Shown here: positions 53,001 through 60,604 of the stretch, piece after piece
How positions within the stretch are numbered: position 1 is the stretch's first letter
Layout of the letters: each line of letters starts with the position of its first letter
Virus record (IMG/VR): IMGVR_UViG_3300021961_000048
Location: 25,960-89,959 of that record
Reading direction: 5' to 3' (one strand)
DNA length: 64,000 nucleotides
Source of the DNA: a virus
Notes under the pieces: generated by a model
The model's database searches: none
What the model was told of the DNA's origin: nothing
Seen by the model: only the letters and a program-made list of their open reading frames with translations
Program-made: the position numbers and the translations under genes

Positions 53001-53596
53001 GGAGCGATAGTTGCAATATCGTCACCACGATAATAAACACCATTGTTGTCACCATCGAAGAATGACATCTGCCAGAAGTACGATGCACCTGTCAGCAAGA
53101 AGATAGCAGACTTAACAGGTTCGTTGGCAGCAGTGATACCTAGGGTACCTGATGTTGTTGGGTACGGAACATACTTAGGTACGATCTTAGTGCGACGGAG
53201 GTCACTACCAACAACAGAACAACCTCTCGGTACGATAACCCCACCATCAGTTGAGTTGTACCTATAAAGGACATTCGCAGAACTTGTAATATCGAAGTTA
53301 GTGTTGGCATCAAAAGGTTGAATAGCGTTGAAATCTGATACACCAGGGCGGTTGTCAATGACGTATTCTGATGGATACAGATAGATCGAGAATGCGTCGA
53401 ACTCGTCATTACTTAGACCGACACGATACGAGAAACGTGCCACCTCAAGGAAGGCACGTTGCAACGTCTTAAACGGACGCAGTGCTGAGTTTCCTCTGTT
53501 ATCATATGCATCCGATGCATCGAAGTCGTCGGGGTTGACGTAGATAATACGTCCCGTCCTCGACGTGATGATATTCTTAAGACGAGTAAGTGCCAT
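50018..53596 (-). CDS. large fibre or baseplate structural protein
   Basis: 1,192 aa. The N-terminus (LTRLKNIITSRTGRIIYVNP, then LRPFKTLQRAFLEVARFSY) is a conserved cyanophage structural start resembling pectin-lyase-type beta-helix entry repeats. The centre reads like a beta helix (GDLSITNSNSNFGNTSLRSK), and the C-terminus has the ITGNFDVTGTYG shaft repeats and a small lectin-like end. Behind a late-type box (AATAAATA). Probably a long side or short tail fibre subunit. Confidence 0.78.
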   Translation of the reverse strand: MALTRLKNIITSRTGRIIYVNPDDFDASDAYDNRGNSALRPFKTLQRAFLEVARFSYRVGLSNDEFDAFSIYLYPSEYVIDNRPGVSDFNAIQPFDANTNFDITSSANVLYRYNSTDGGVIVPRGCSVVGSDLRRTKIVPKYVPYPTTSGTLGITAANEPVKSAIFLLTGASYFWQMSFFDGDNNGVYYRGDDIATIAPNYSHHKITCFEFAKSSDLDLYYQKISKGYATIPDSSGIVAQDQIQARVEENRIVGPISDEFAVSQIVRNGQTATAFTVDEQGNPKNHGFSVGVAVNISGVTGPTEQDQLLYNGSFLITSAQGNQFTYQMAAEPSGNALGSNILVKVEIDTVDSASPYVFNCSLRSVWGINGMHADGSRATGFKSMVVAQFTGISLQKDDRAFVLYNQSTGAYEAQAQGSGAHINGLAKYRKGWRHCHIHASNGSFIQVVSVFAVGFGDHFFSESGGDLSITNSNSNFGNTSLRSKGFSSAAFTKDKAGAITHIIPPKSLSDVIEVPVNWVSLDIAKTRAAANSSRLYLYGYSVETAPPPSKVQGYTIGARRDSASLPDQVFVLLKASGAADPTTHYAYINPAGPQVTGTRPNDIEGLNPIKWDPAQNNWYIQVDPNNNTIYTTLLANSLYQNLAFSPPSFIRRVPDPRNLVDRTYRFRYVLDKDAFPVPRQPITGFVLQPRSSETNSPSYSKVYYIYAVETFQEFVRGEADGIYYLTLLSASVTPSTDNFNDMAFSQRTQDVYPAFDRDNPSADPAAAVSVADNETIGLVKTTDGATPTPKVDTLRSITREAAQFFLLEGENNLGYNTTSNTLNSVSVTARLGDEEDRKIALKLNADQSVAPLLIELRRYSILRASGHTFEYLGFGPGNYSTAFPSTQVQVLSEDEVRLSQQLKEEAGVAYFTGVNSDGELYIGNQVINPVTGAITSEDIAQLNVVGEEGEIETFSEIVLTDKLTVIGGASNQLESVFSGPVTFQKKITSQENIQTLKQTFSNDDGTVLKQFFLAEELPNGEPDVAVGTAFNNGDICYNIDWTPGTPLGWIYDNAVWYKFGISDSGQIFTGRFNGNTHFGLGEAADASWRLKVNGNAKITGNFDVTGTYGCADKYSLATGVANGNAGVTYAGDGTTTSFAITAGHNAYSVLVFLNGVCQVPGVDYTVTGNAVDFSVGTPPATGDTLQIRELVI

Positions 53597-53625
53597 TTAT
53601 TCGGATTCCAACGGTGCCGTTTGAC

Positions 53626-53633
53626 TATTTATT
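53626..53633 (-). promoter_or_regulatory. late promoter box AATAAATA
   Basis: One mismatch to TATAAATA. It lies 30 nt before the ATG of the 1,192-aa gene and overlaps the stop codon of the previous gene. Confidence 0.6.
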
Positions 53634-55869
53634 AGGGTACTACTGGAGCACCATCATCACCAGCATCCTTCGGAAGGTGAACAACTTCATAGTCCGAAGA
53701 TGCAGTTTCAAATCCTTGCACTGCAACTGCAATCTGTGCAGAAGCATATGCAAGCAAGTTCTGACCAGGACCAACTACGATTGCAGTATCGCGTTGCTGA
53801 TCGTTGTTAGCAATAGACTTATCATAGAGCAGATAATCTTGACTCTCTGCCTCGTCCACATCTACATGCACAGCATCAGAGACAGTTGCAACAGTAAATG
53901 TTACGTTTGCTGCACCACCTGCACCCAATACAGAGTCATTGATTGTGACAGTATCGGCGGCAATGAAGTCTGAACCACCATCAACAATGGTGAGAGTCAC
54001 ACCACCACCAGCAGCAACAACTACATTGAAGACTGCACTTACACCAGCAGCACTTGTAGACCATGCAACTGCATTGTATGTGCCAGGAACGCGAGAAGCG
54101 TCAGCACCACTCAGACCAGAAATGGTCAGGATCTTACCATCAACTGCTTGAACAAGTGTTCTGTTTGCGTTGTTCTGTGTAGGTGTAGTGTAGAACTCGT
54201 CGTTGTCTGCAAATGCTGCAGATCCGATGTCCAGAGATACCTTCAGCAGTGCTGTATCTGCATCGTATGCATGAACATAACCATAAGCACCAGGAGTGAT
54301 GCCACCCTGCTGAATGGTTTGAGTTGTAGTACCAACGGTGAATGTATCAGCAGCAGTGAAAGGTTCGCCTGCTACTTTGTAGACATAGATCTCTTCATAG
54401 AGAGGTGCAAGTACGGGTTCAAATGTGAAACCACCACCAGCATCGTTAGCGTTGCCATCACCATCAACACCAGCATCAGAGAATGCATACAGTGTGGTGG
54501 GAATGTTGTCATCAATGGTGATCTGAGAGTATGCACCACCAGATCCAGCAGTACCAACCTTGATAACACCTGCAGTGTATTCTGTACCCGTCGAAGAGTT
54601 TGAACCTTCTTCGTTATCACCCGAGAACTTCAATGGGTGACCAGCATTGGAAGCATCCGACTGATCGAAACGATAAACTCTTTCGTTGTTTGCTGTGATC
54701 GGTTCAATAATCTCATGATCAGTTGCAACAGCACTGGTCTGAGAGAGAATGAAACTAGGAGTGATTTCAACATCCTGAGCAACAGTGAATCCCAGAGTTG
54801 CAGTTGCATTACTTGTACCGAAGGTAACGTTCTCGTCCTCGGTGAAGTAGTTAAGGAGATATTGACCAGAGTCGGTCAGAGCGGTGACAGTAGAACCATC
54901 GTTATGGTCAACGTCAGCAGTGCCATATGCACCACGACTAACAGTCAAATCGTTACCATTAACGTCGGTGACTTCCATCACTTCGTTATCAATGGTGATA
55001 AACTGACCAGTAAGGAAACCAGTGGAATCAGTCAGTGTGAGAGTTACGTCACCAGCAGCAAATGTTGCACCTTCGTTAACTGTGGTTTGAGTTGCAGACA
55101 GAGTGAATGCAGTTACATACTCACCAGACTTGATTGCACGAGCAACAGTGCCATATGCACCACGAGTGATAGTCAGTGTGTTGTTGGTCAGGTTAATACC
55201 ACCAACGTCAATGGTGACCAGTTCAGTAGTCGATGCTCCACCACCAGGGGGGAAAGAAGGACCAATGGTCAAAATCTGACTATCAGCAAGACCAGTATTT
55301 CTGGAAACTTTTACTTGATTGGTACCAGAAGCAACATCAGGAATGTTGACGTGAGCAAGGTTGTCTTGTGCCAGGAAACCACGGTTTGTAGCAACCAAAC
55401 CAGAAGTTGCACCAGTGATTGTCTCACCACCAACAGGTTGACCGACAACAGTTTCAGGAGCAAAAGGAAGATCAGAGATCTCTTCAAACTTCACATAGTA
55501 CAGAATAGTATCGATCGGTTTGTACACGTCCAGCAGTTTGGCAGTAGAACCAAGTGCACTGCTAATAGTTGTACCAGGGACCGCCTGGGCATATGTAAAA
55601 CCAGGAGCAACCTTGAGTTTATATCCAGTAACGGGATTACCCTTTACAAACTGGTGCGTCGATGCTGCACCACCATTTGCATTGATTTGAGGACCAGAAA
55701 CCCTGAGGATTTGATCATAATCTCTAAGTGCCAAGCGGTATGCTGCTGCACCACCAGACCAGTTGGCGGCAGTCACCATCACACTTGCGGTGCTATCAAT
55801 GTCTGCACCATACACTACAGTGTTTGTAGTTGCAGACAGATATTTTGCTGCGAGTCTTCCTGCTGTCAT
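53632..55869 (-). CDS. structural protein with fibre repeats shared with the giant
   Basis: 745 aa. It contains RGAYGT-type repeats (TLTITRGAYGTVAR, then DLTVSRGAYGTADVDHNDG) and two TSGxxVT units, then near the C-terminus SGADASRVPGTYNAVAWSTS followed by NDSVLGAGGAANVTFTV, the same 70-residue module that is repeated nine times in the giant. The C-terminal tail EAESQDYLLYDKSIANNDQQ is helical and polar. Probably a trimeric fibre subunit. Gene end overlaps the next late promoter box. Confidence 0.75.
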   Translation of the reverse strand: MTAGRLAAKYLSATTNTVVYGADIDSTASVMVTAANWSGGAAAYRLALRDYDQILRVSGPQINANGGAASTHQFVKGNPVTGYKLKVAPGFTYAQAVPGTTISSALGSTAKLLDVYKPIDTILYYVKFEEISDLPFAPETVVGQPVGGETITGATSGLVATNRGFLAQDNLAHVNIPDVASGTNQVKVSRNTGLADSQILTIGPSFPPGGGASTTELVTIDVGGINLTNNTLTITRGAYGTVARAIKSGEYVTAFTLSATQTTVNEGATFAAGDVTLTLTDSTGFLTGQFITIDNEVMEVTDVNGNDLTVSRGAYGTADVDHNDGSTVTALTDSGQYLLNYFTEDENVTFGTSNATATLGFTVAQDVEITPSFILSQTSAVATDHEIIEPITANNERVYRFDQSDASNAGHPLKFSGDNEEGSNSSTGTEYTAGVIKVGTAGSGGAYSQITIDDNIPTTLYAFSDAGVDGDGNANDAGGGFTFEPVLAPLYEEIYVYKVAGEPFTAADTFTVGTTTQTIQQGGITPGAYGYVHAYDADTALLKVSLDIGSAAFADNDEFYTTPTQNNANRTLVQAVDGKILTISGLSGADASRVPGTYNAVAWSTSAAGVSAVFNVVVAAGGGVTLTIVDGGSDFIAADTVTINDSVLGAGGAANVTFTVATVSDAVHVDVDEAESQDYLLYDKSIANNDQQRDTAIVVGPGQNLLAYASAQIAVAVQGFETASSDYEVVHLPKDAGDDGAPVVP

Positions 55870-55875
55870 GTTTGA

Positions 55876-57210
55876 TTACCAACCTGCTTGGAAATAAGAT
55901 TGAAGTCTAATAGAACCACCTAATGTCGGTGCCGAGAGAGGACCACCGAAGGTAATAGCAACATCACTAATGTTGTTTGTGGACAGCAATGTAGCGTTCG
56001 CGTTAGGGAACTGAATGGTCACTGTCTCTGTGATGTTAGAGGCATCGATAATAACTCTACCGTTCAGTTCTACAGGGTTATCGAAACTTGCGTTCTGAAA
56101 GATTTTGTTATTAACGATCTGAGTTGCTTGCTCAGCAACCAGTACATTACTGTTACCGCCATTATTTAGCGGGAATGCAATACTGCCCTCTGGGAAGGTG
56201 AAGTCCAGAGTGCTGTTTGAGTTGAGGTTTGTGAGGTTGAAGAAGACCTTCTTCGTTTCATCAGCGATGTCCTCAAGCACCGCACCTTTGTATGATTTGT
56301 TGCTCAGTGTTTGGGATGCTGCTTCACCAACAACGATGACGTTCAAGTCAGGGAACGTAACTGTTCTATCTTGTGTCAGTCTAGACTGATCGAAGATGAC
56401 GAAACGTGTGGGGTTGTTAGGATCGGTGGAAGGTGTGTTGGAGAACGTGGGGTTAACCATGTTCTTGTTATACACATCCTGATCAGTTACATCATCAAGA
56501 AGTGTAGATGTAACAACAGCAGCACCAAAGTCAGGCAGTTTGTATGTGTGAGTACCAGGAGATTCCCAGGTGTCAACTTCAAACTTGGCAACCTTTGATG
56601 CATTGGAAGAACCAATGACGCTGAGTTCAGAGTCCTTGATAATGATTGTCTTGTTAGAGACAGTCTGGACAGTGTTATCAGCAAGAAGAACTGAAGATGT
56701 CAGTGTACCCAAGTCGGGCATATCCAGGCGGCGAGTACCAGTCTGGAGAGACACAGTATCGACGTTGAAATATACTTTCTTGCCAGGGTTTTGTGCACCG
56801 ATGAAGATCGTATTTTGGTCAGTAAACTGCGAAATACCATTAACAGTAAAATAACCAGAACCCTGGGGAGAGATCTGGTAGTTAGAGTTAGACGCCGCAG
56901 TGTCAATGACTCTGGTATTTACTGTGCTAGAACCATCAGTGTTGGCGATTCTAGAATGATATACAGAGGAGGTACCAAACGTTAGACCCAGTTCGTTAAC
57001 CGCTGATTGATACAGACCTGTATCTCGGTCAAGGTCAAACGCCAGACCAGGCGCAGACTGTGATCCCGCAGCAACACCACGGAAGAGTTGGTTAACTTTT
57101 GCTTTCCTGTTAGGAATAAGAGGGTCGGAGATAACGATGGGCAGGACTGCCTCACCCGTCACCAATCCGTCCGCAATCGTATCTAACTGGGATATTCTTT
57201 TGGTTGCCAC
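55876..57210 (-). CDS. tail fibre protein (proximal)
   Basis: 444 aa. N-terminus ATKRISQLDTIADGLVTGEA is a common virion-attachment start for fibre proteins in cyanophages. The body has repeated TLSNKTI/TVSNKT units (VQTVSNKTIIIKDS, SQTLSNKSYKGAVL) and ends in a small GGPLSAPTLGG segment. Under an exact TATAAATA late box. First gene of the fibre operon. Confidence 0.78.
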   Translation of the reverse strand: MATKRISQLDTIADGLVTGEAVLPIVISDPLIPNRKAKVNQLFRGVAAGSQSAPGLAFDLDRDTGLYQSAVNELGLTFGTSSVYHSRIANTDGSSTVNTRVIDTAASNSNYQISPQGSGYFTVNGISQFTDQNTIFIGAQNPGKKVYFNVDTVSLQTGTRRLDMPDLGTLTSSVLLADNTVQTVSNKTIIIKDSELSVIGSSNASKVAKFEVDTWESPGTHTYKLPDFGAAVVTSTLLDDVTDQDVYNKNMVNPTFSNTPSTDPNNPTRFVIFDQSRLTQDRTVTFPDLNVIVVGEAASQTLSNKSYKGAVLEDIADETKKVFFNLTNLNSNSTLDFTFPEGSIAFPLNNGGNSNVLVAEQATQIVNNKIFQNASFDNPVELNGRVIIDASNITETVTIQFPNANATLLSTNNISDVAITFGGPLSAPTLGGSIRLQSYFQAGW

Positions 57211-57235
57211 TACGAAACAGTACGATTCTTCTGGT

Positions 57236-57814
57236 CTATTTATACAGACTTATTATAGGACTTTCCTGGGCATTTTTAGGCAACTTAGGCAACTTGCTCG
57301 ATCGAGTATTTGCCTTACGAAGATGGTGGTTGTCTGTGTAGTTAGATTCCTCTAGATTTCCGCCAGAGTTATTCATCTTGTTGTCGTCTTTGTGATCAAC
57401 AACAGGTGTTCTTGGCCAACGTTTATTATAGAGGAAGAATGCAAGTGTGTGGTATTGAAACTTGAATGATTGCAACTCACCATGAATGTTCTTGCATGTC
57501 ACTGCAACAACACGATAGTTTTTGTAACCATCCCATCCACCTAGGATTAGTTTACCATTACTCTTGCGGTAGATGTTACCTCTACACTGAACCAGTGTTC
57601 TTCTCTCTGGATCTGTCTTCCACTTATAGTGGTCGATTACAGTATCCTTGAGTTCATACTTGTTTAGCAAATCTTGATCATCGATCTGCCACCTGACGTT
57701 GTTTGGTGTGATAACACCCCTACGCTCCAGTAGATCGCGGATGTCAACATCATGTTTGTCTTTCAGCAGTTGTGCTGCCTCGACAAACTTATCAAGCATC
57801 AAGTCCAAACTCAT
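57236..57814 (-). CDS. HNH homing-type endonuclease
   Basis: 192 aa. The HNH core is visible as VVDHKDDNKMNN...NL, then NYTDNHHLRK, preceded by the strands GYKNYRVVAVTCKN and FQYHTLAFFLYNKRWP typical of HNH_3/AP2-like free-standing homing enzymes. N-terminal region is a helical DNA-binding-like domain (DIRDLLERRGVITPNNVRW). It lies between the fibre operon and small genes, as homing endonucleases often do in T4-like phages. Confidence 0.85.
   Translation of the reverse strand: MSLDLMLDKFVEAAQLLKDKHDVDIRDLLERRGVITPNNVRWQIDDQDLLNKYELKDTVIDHYKWKTDPERRTLVQCRGNIYRKSNGKLILGGWDGYKNYRVVAVTCKNIHGELQSFKFQYHTLAFFLYNKRWPRTPVVDHKDDNKMNNSGGNLEESNYTDNHHLRKANTRSSKLPKLPKNAQESPIISLYK
57237..57244 (-). promoter_or_regulatory. 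late promoter box TATAAATA
   Basis: Exact match to the T4 late consensus, 26 nt before the ATG of the first fibre gene, inside the last codons of the HNH gene. Confidence 0.75.
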
Positions 57815-58196
57815 AACTATTCTCCAGGGTCATTGCAGAAATCTCATCATCCGTGTAGTTGGGAGCGTCAGGATTCAATACCCGAGAAAGTTTTGCTTTG
57901 AGATCAGCATTCTCGTACTTAAGATCAACGTAGTCCTCATTCTTGCAGAGTTCATACTCAGTCAATACTTTCTGCACAAGACAATCATCGTTGTCTTCAA
58001 AGAGAGCAATGTGCATACCCGCATCCATAATCTCATAATCAGAGAATCCCATGCTCCTCATGAAAGAAGCAAACAACCGAATCATTTGGTATGGAAGGAG
58101 TTCTTCTGAAGGCACCTCCATCGTGATGGTTTGTTCAGGCAGCGTCATGTTGTCGAAATAGTTATCCTGACGATGATACTTCAGCGTGATCGACAT
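57792..58196 (-). CDS. hypothetical protein
   Basis: 134 aa: ITLKYHRQDNYFDNMTLPEQ, then helical ELLPYQMIRLFASFMRSMGF and a DNDDCLVQKVLTEYEL-type helix. Acidic C-terminus. Overlaps both neighbours by 16-23 nt. Not recognised, but composition and codon pattern fit a real gene. Confidence 0.7.
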   Translation of the reverse strand: MSITLKYHRQDNYFDNMTLPEQTITMEVPSEELLPYQMIRLFASFMRSMGFSDYEIMDAGMHIALFEDNDDCLVQKVLTEYELCKNEDYVDLKYENADLKAKLSRVLNPDAPNYTDDEISAMTLENSYEFGLDA

Positions 58197-58552
58197 GTGA
58201 TGTTCGTAACTGAGACTATCTTACCAGCACAGAAGGTCATTTGGCAAGTGGGCCAGTCTTCCCACTGTCCCTTCCAGTTGGCAGGATATGCTTCAATAAC
58301 ACCGTAGTATTCTGAGGCACGAACCTTACCGTGATTTCCATTGGGAACCCATGTTATACCCTTCCAGAAGGGGGTATCATCCTGCTCGTTCACAGCAAAA
58401 TCTTGGGTACCACTGTAATCAATCTCATAGAGTTGACCTGCAGGAGAAATCCAATACTCTGCCATCAAACAATCCAACGATTTAGTTTGAAGTTCTCCGT
58501 CCATACCTTTGCCTAGGTTATAGGAAGATCGGATAGTGTCGAACATGCCCAT
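58181..58552 (-). CDS. conserved phage protein, DUF-type
   Basis: 123 aa starting MGMFDTIRSSYNLG, then GELQTKSLDCLMAEYWIS and a WVPNGNHGKVRASEYYGV segment. I recognise the MGMFD...QTKxLDC start as a widespread family in phages and some bacteria with unknown function. It contains several Trp and Cys residues. Overlaps the next gene by 16 nt. Confidence 0.75.
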   Translation of the reverse strand: MGMFDTIRSSYNLGKGMDGELQTKSLDCLMAEYWISPAGQLYEIDYSGTQDFAVNEQDDTPFWKGITWVPNGNHGKVRASEYYGVIEAYPANWKGQWEDWPTCQMTFCAGKIVSVTNITCRSR

Positions 58553-58564
58553 GTGAAATACCCA

Positions 58565-59077
58565 TTAAAAATAGTTTAGGTTAAGAACAAAACGGCGGGT
58601 GTATCCAGTTGCGGATGCTGCTGTGTGTTCGTATTTTCCATCAAACACTAGCATCCTGTTACGGACACTTTTAATGATACCAATACTTTCATCGGATGGT
58701 TCTAGGATTCTAGTATATCCGTTGTTAGTGTTCATGTAAAAGATGGCAGTCTTAGACTGCCAGTCTTTAGGAACATCAGTATGACTTCCCCACTCTATAC
58801 AGGATGGGGTTGAATGCGTCATATTTAGTTTGATTCTGATCCAACTCTTAACATTCAGACGTTCGGCAAAGGTTTCTTCAATCACATTATAGTATGGTGA
58901 TTGAGGTTGGTCCTTGTCGTAAAACTTATGAACGTACTGATAGTTATATGTTGGATCAACCGAAGAAGTTTCCAGTTTTACATCGTAGAACCATGGAAAC
59001 TCTCGGTTGTACACAGTGGCATTGCATAATGAAGTGAAAACATCCTCTGGGAGGAAATCATCGATCACACTGCACAT
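58565..59077 (-). CDS. 2OG-Fe(II) dioxygenase-like protein
   Basis: 170 aa. HxD metal site in EWGSHTDVPKDWQSKTAIFY, distal His in FDGKYEHTAASATGY, and Arg in TRRFVLNLNYF. It is the first protein gene after the tRNA cluster, distant from the main oxygenase island. N-terminus (CSVIDDFLPEDVF) is the usual start of the P4H-like class. Confidence 0.83.
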   Translation of the reverse strand: MCSVIDDFLPEDVFTSLCNATVYNREFPWFYDVKLETSSVDPTYNYQYVHKFYDKDQPQSPYYNVIEETFAERLNVKSWIRIKLNMTHSTPSCIEWGSHTDVPKDWQSKTAIFYMNTNNGYTRILEPSDESIGIIKSVRNRMLVFDGKYEHTAASATGYTRRFVLNLNYF

Positions 59078-59095
59078 ACACTTCCTTCACACGGA

Positions 59096-59168
59096 CTCCT
59101 CCACCTGGGCTCGAACCAGGGACATTTTGATTAACAGTCAAACGCTCTACCGACTGAGCTATAGAGGA
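59096..59168 (-). tRNA. tRNA-Asn (GTT)
   Basis: Cloverleaf with acceptor TCCTCTA/TGGAGGA, D-arm AGCTCAGTCGGTAGAGC, anticodon loop CTGTTAA (GTT) and T-loop TTCGAGC. No CCA is encoded. Followed upstream in the transcript by a 10-bp hairpin. Confidence 0.92.
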
Positions 59169-59170
59169 AT

Positions 59171-59194
59171 ATTCGCTATTCGCAAATAGCGAAT
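59171..59194 (-). repeat. 10-bp inverted repeat between tRNA genes
   Basis: ATTCGCTATT and its exact complement flank CGCA. It lies between tRNA-Ala and tRNA-Asn. Probably an RNA processing hairpin or spacer structure. No U-run follows. Confidence 0.6.
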
Positions 59195-59266
59195 GGAGAA
59201 TAGCGGACTCGAACCGCTGACATCCTGCTTGCAAAGCAGGCGCTCTACCAACTGAGCTAATCCCCC
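59194..59266 (-). tRNA. tRNA-Ala (TGC)
   Basis: Acceptor GGGGGAT/ATTCTCC with two wobble pairs, D-arm TAGCTCAGTTGGTAGAGC, anticodon loop TTTGCAA (TGC), T-loop TTCGAGT. No encoded CCA. Confidence 0.92.
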
Positions 59267-59656
59267 TGGCGACCCTTTTATTGACGAGGTAGAGTCGAAC
59301 CCCGTGGTGAATATAAGGTATGGACCCCCATATTCTTTTTCACTATGAAGAATGAAACATCATAGCGCCAGATGAGGGCAAGGGTATCTGCCTACGATAA
59401 TCTACGATGCAGTATAGGGGACCCTTTATTTAATACAACGTTCCTTGTTGTACCCAAAGATGGAGTAAGCGTAATATACCTCATAAGGATATAACAGAGG
59501 CTTACCCTCTATGTTGCCGTGTGTTTGTGAGACTAAATCAGACTGATTTGATAGACGCCCCACAGGATTCTATCATAAAATCTGAACCACGGTATCATAT
59601 TTATGTGCAATCATCAACGAATATTAACGTTTTTGAGCACAAAAACATGTTTTTTG
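59267..59656. other. 390-nt non-coding stretch inside the tRNA cluster
   Basis: No gene is convincing here. On the minus strand I see several stem-loops (TACAAC/GTTGTA around AAGGAAC, AGAGG/CCTCT, CTATGA/TCATAG, AATAT/ATATT), a CGTAGATTAT direct repeat, and a lone T-arm-like GGGGTTCGACTC near 59293 with no matching D-arm or acceptor. It may be decayed tRNA genes or a structured RNA. I compared it with tmRNA and found no tag frame. Confidence 0.5.
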
Positions 59657-59728
59657 TCATCTGTCTGGGAATCGAACCCAGTTTCCAACTCCCTTGTCGG
59701 GGTGTCCTTACCAATAGACTACCAGATA
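59657..59728 (-). tRNA. tRNA-like gene with non-standard anticodon arm (possible pseudogene)
   Basis: The D-arm (GTCTATTGGTAAGGAC) and T-arm (CTGGG, loop TTCGATT, CCCAG) are normal, and the acceptor pairs TATCTGG with ACAGATG with one mismatch. The anticodon arm (ACCCC GACAAGG GAGTT) does not fold and lacks U33. Read on the other strand, the same 14 nt would give CTCC-CTTGTC-GGGG, with a GTC (Asp) anticodon. No amino acid is assigned. Confidence 0.55.
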
Positions 59729-59732
59729 CCAA

Positions 59733-59806
59733 AGCCCACGGTCGGACTTGAACCGACGACCTACGGTTTACAAAACCGTTGCTCTATCCAGCTGAGCTAC
59801 ACAGGC
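59733..59806 (-). tRNA. tRNA-Thr (TGT)
   Basis: Acceptor GCCTGTG/CGTGGGC (three G-T pairs), D-arm TAGCTCAGCTGGATAGAGC, anticodon stem ACGGT/ACCGT with loop TTTGTAA (TGT), T-loop TTCAAGT. CCA not encoded. Confidence 0.92.
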
Positions 59807-59809
59807 ATA

Positions 59810-59896
59810 CGGAGAGTTAGGGATTTGAACCCTAGAAGAGGTAACCCCCTTACAGCATTTCCAGTGCTGCTCCTTCAACCACTCGGACAACTCTCC
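59810..59896 (-). tRNA. tRNA-Ser (GGA)
   Basis: Long variable arm (GTAAGGGGGTTACCTCTT), acceptor GGAGAGT/ACTCTCC, D-arm GTCCGAGTGG, anticodon loop CTGGAAA (GGA), T-loop TTCAAAT. 87 nt. Its 5' end overlaps the end of the next protein gene by 22 nt. Confidence 0.92.
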
Positions 59897-60096
59897 TCTT
59901 CTTTTTTGAGTTTGAAGTAGAGTTTGTAATACCTCTTCTTCATCTCGTCAAGGGTATCCATGTCTTCTTGGAAACCCATGTACTTAAGGAGCGAATATGA
60001 CCCCTCAAGTTCACTTAGCAATCTTAGTATATTGACTGCTGATTTGTCAAACCCCCCAAATCGATATGCGTAGAAGTCGTCAGCCTGCTTCTTCAC
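59875..60096 (-). CDS. small helical protein ending inside tRNA-Ser
   Basis: 73 aa: KKQADDFYAYRFGGFDKSAV, then a coiled-coil-like stretch MDTLDEMKKRYYKLYFKLKK. The last codons and stop lie within the 5' part of tRNA-Ser, so the protein may have been truncated or extended by tRNA insertion. ATGA overlap with the gene upstream. Function unknown. Confidence 0.65.
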   Translation of the reverse strand: MKKQADDFYAYRFGGFDKSAVNILRLLSELEGSYSLLKYMGFQEDMDTLDEMKKRYYKLYFKLKKEEESCPSG

Positions 60097-60365
60097 AATG
60101 GGATGTCCTGATAGTTCTCGATCATATCATCGATACAGAACAGAATAGGATGGCAACCTTCCTCAATAAGGTATGAGGAATGCCTATACATGTCATCCAT
60201 GTTATAGGTTATGTTTGCTTGCTGCTCCTCTGGGATGTCATCCACGGTGAGATTGATATCTTCCAGTTCATCAAAGGTGAATGGTACTCCATTGATGAAC
60301 CAAAACTTGACGATACCAACGTTCTCTAAAAGACCGAACCCACTATGGATCTTGTATTTTACCAT
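60093..60365 (-). CDS. hypothetical protein with late promoter
   Basis: 90 aa: VKYKIHSGFGLLENVGIVKF, then FTFDELEDINLTVDDIPEE and MYRHSSYLIEEGCHPILFCI. Alternates strands and acidic loops. Under AATAAATA, so probably expressed late along with baseplate genes. Not recognised. Confidence 0.7.
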   Translation of the reverse strand: MVKYKIHSGFGLLENVGIVKFWFINGVPFTFDELEDINLTVDDIPEEQQANITYNMDDMYRHSSYLIEEGCHPILFCIDDMIENYQDIPL

Positions 60366-60385
60366 AGTCCTGCACCTGTACAGTA

Positions 60386-60604
60386 TTATTTATTACTGAC
60401 ACGCACAGTTTCCTCATGCATGATAATGTCAGTCTTCAGTTCAATGTCGTATAAACATTGAGCAACAGTGGAACATTTGCCCACATAAAAGTGCTGTTCA
60501 TGTGTGATTAGTGTCCAATGGAATAGACAATCAATCTCACTATACCAGATCTTGATATCAAGATTCAAGTTCTGTCTGCATTTCTTGGAGTTGTTCGCGT
60601 ACAT
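60386..60604 (-). CDS. small conserved protein
   Basis: 72 aa from MYANNSKKCRQNLNLD. The core IKIWYSEIDCLFHWTLITHE, then HFYVGKCSTVAQCLYDIEL matches a recurrent small cyanophage family (FHW...HFYVG). A longer reading would overlap the antitoxin-like gene by over 110 nt, and the chosen one overlaps by 47. Function unknown. Confidence 0.65.
   Translation of the reverse strand: MYANNSKKCRQNLNLDIKIWYSEIDCLFHWTLITHEQHFYVGKCSTVAQCLYDIELKTDIIMHEETVRVSNK
60387..60394 (-). promoter_or_regulatory. late promoter box AATAAATA
   Basis: One mismatch to the T4 late consensus, 22 nt before the ATG of the 90-aa gene. It overlaps the stop region of the previous small gene. Confidence 0.6.

Noticed and set aside
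59267-59656. Possible tmRNA (GGGGTTCGACTC element)
   Set aside because: The T-stem does not pair, no acceptor partner or D-arm is present, and no tag reading frame ending in an ALAA-like peptide was found.
59603-59920. 105-codon plus-strand frame
   Set aside because: It runs through tRNA-Ser, tRNA-Thr and the tRNA-like gene in antisense.
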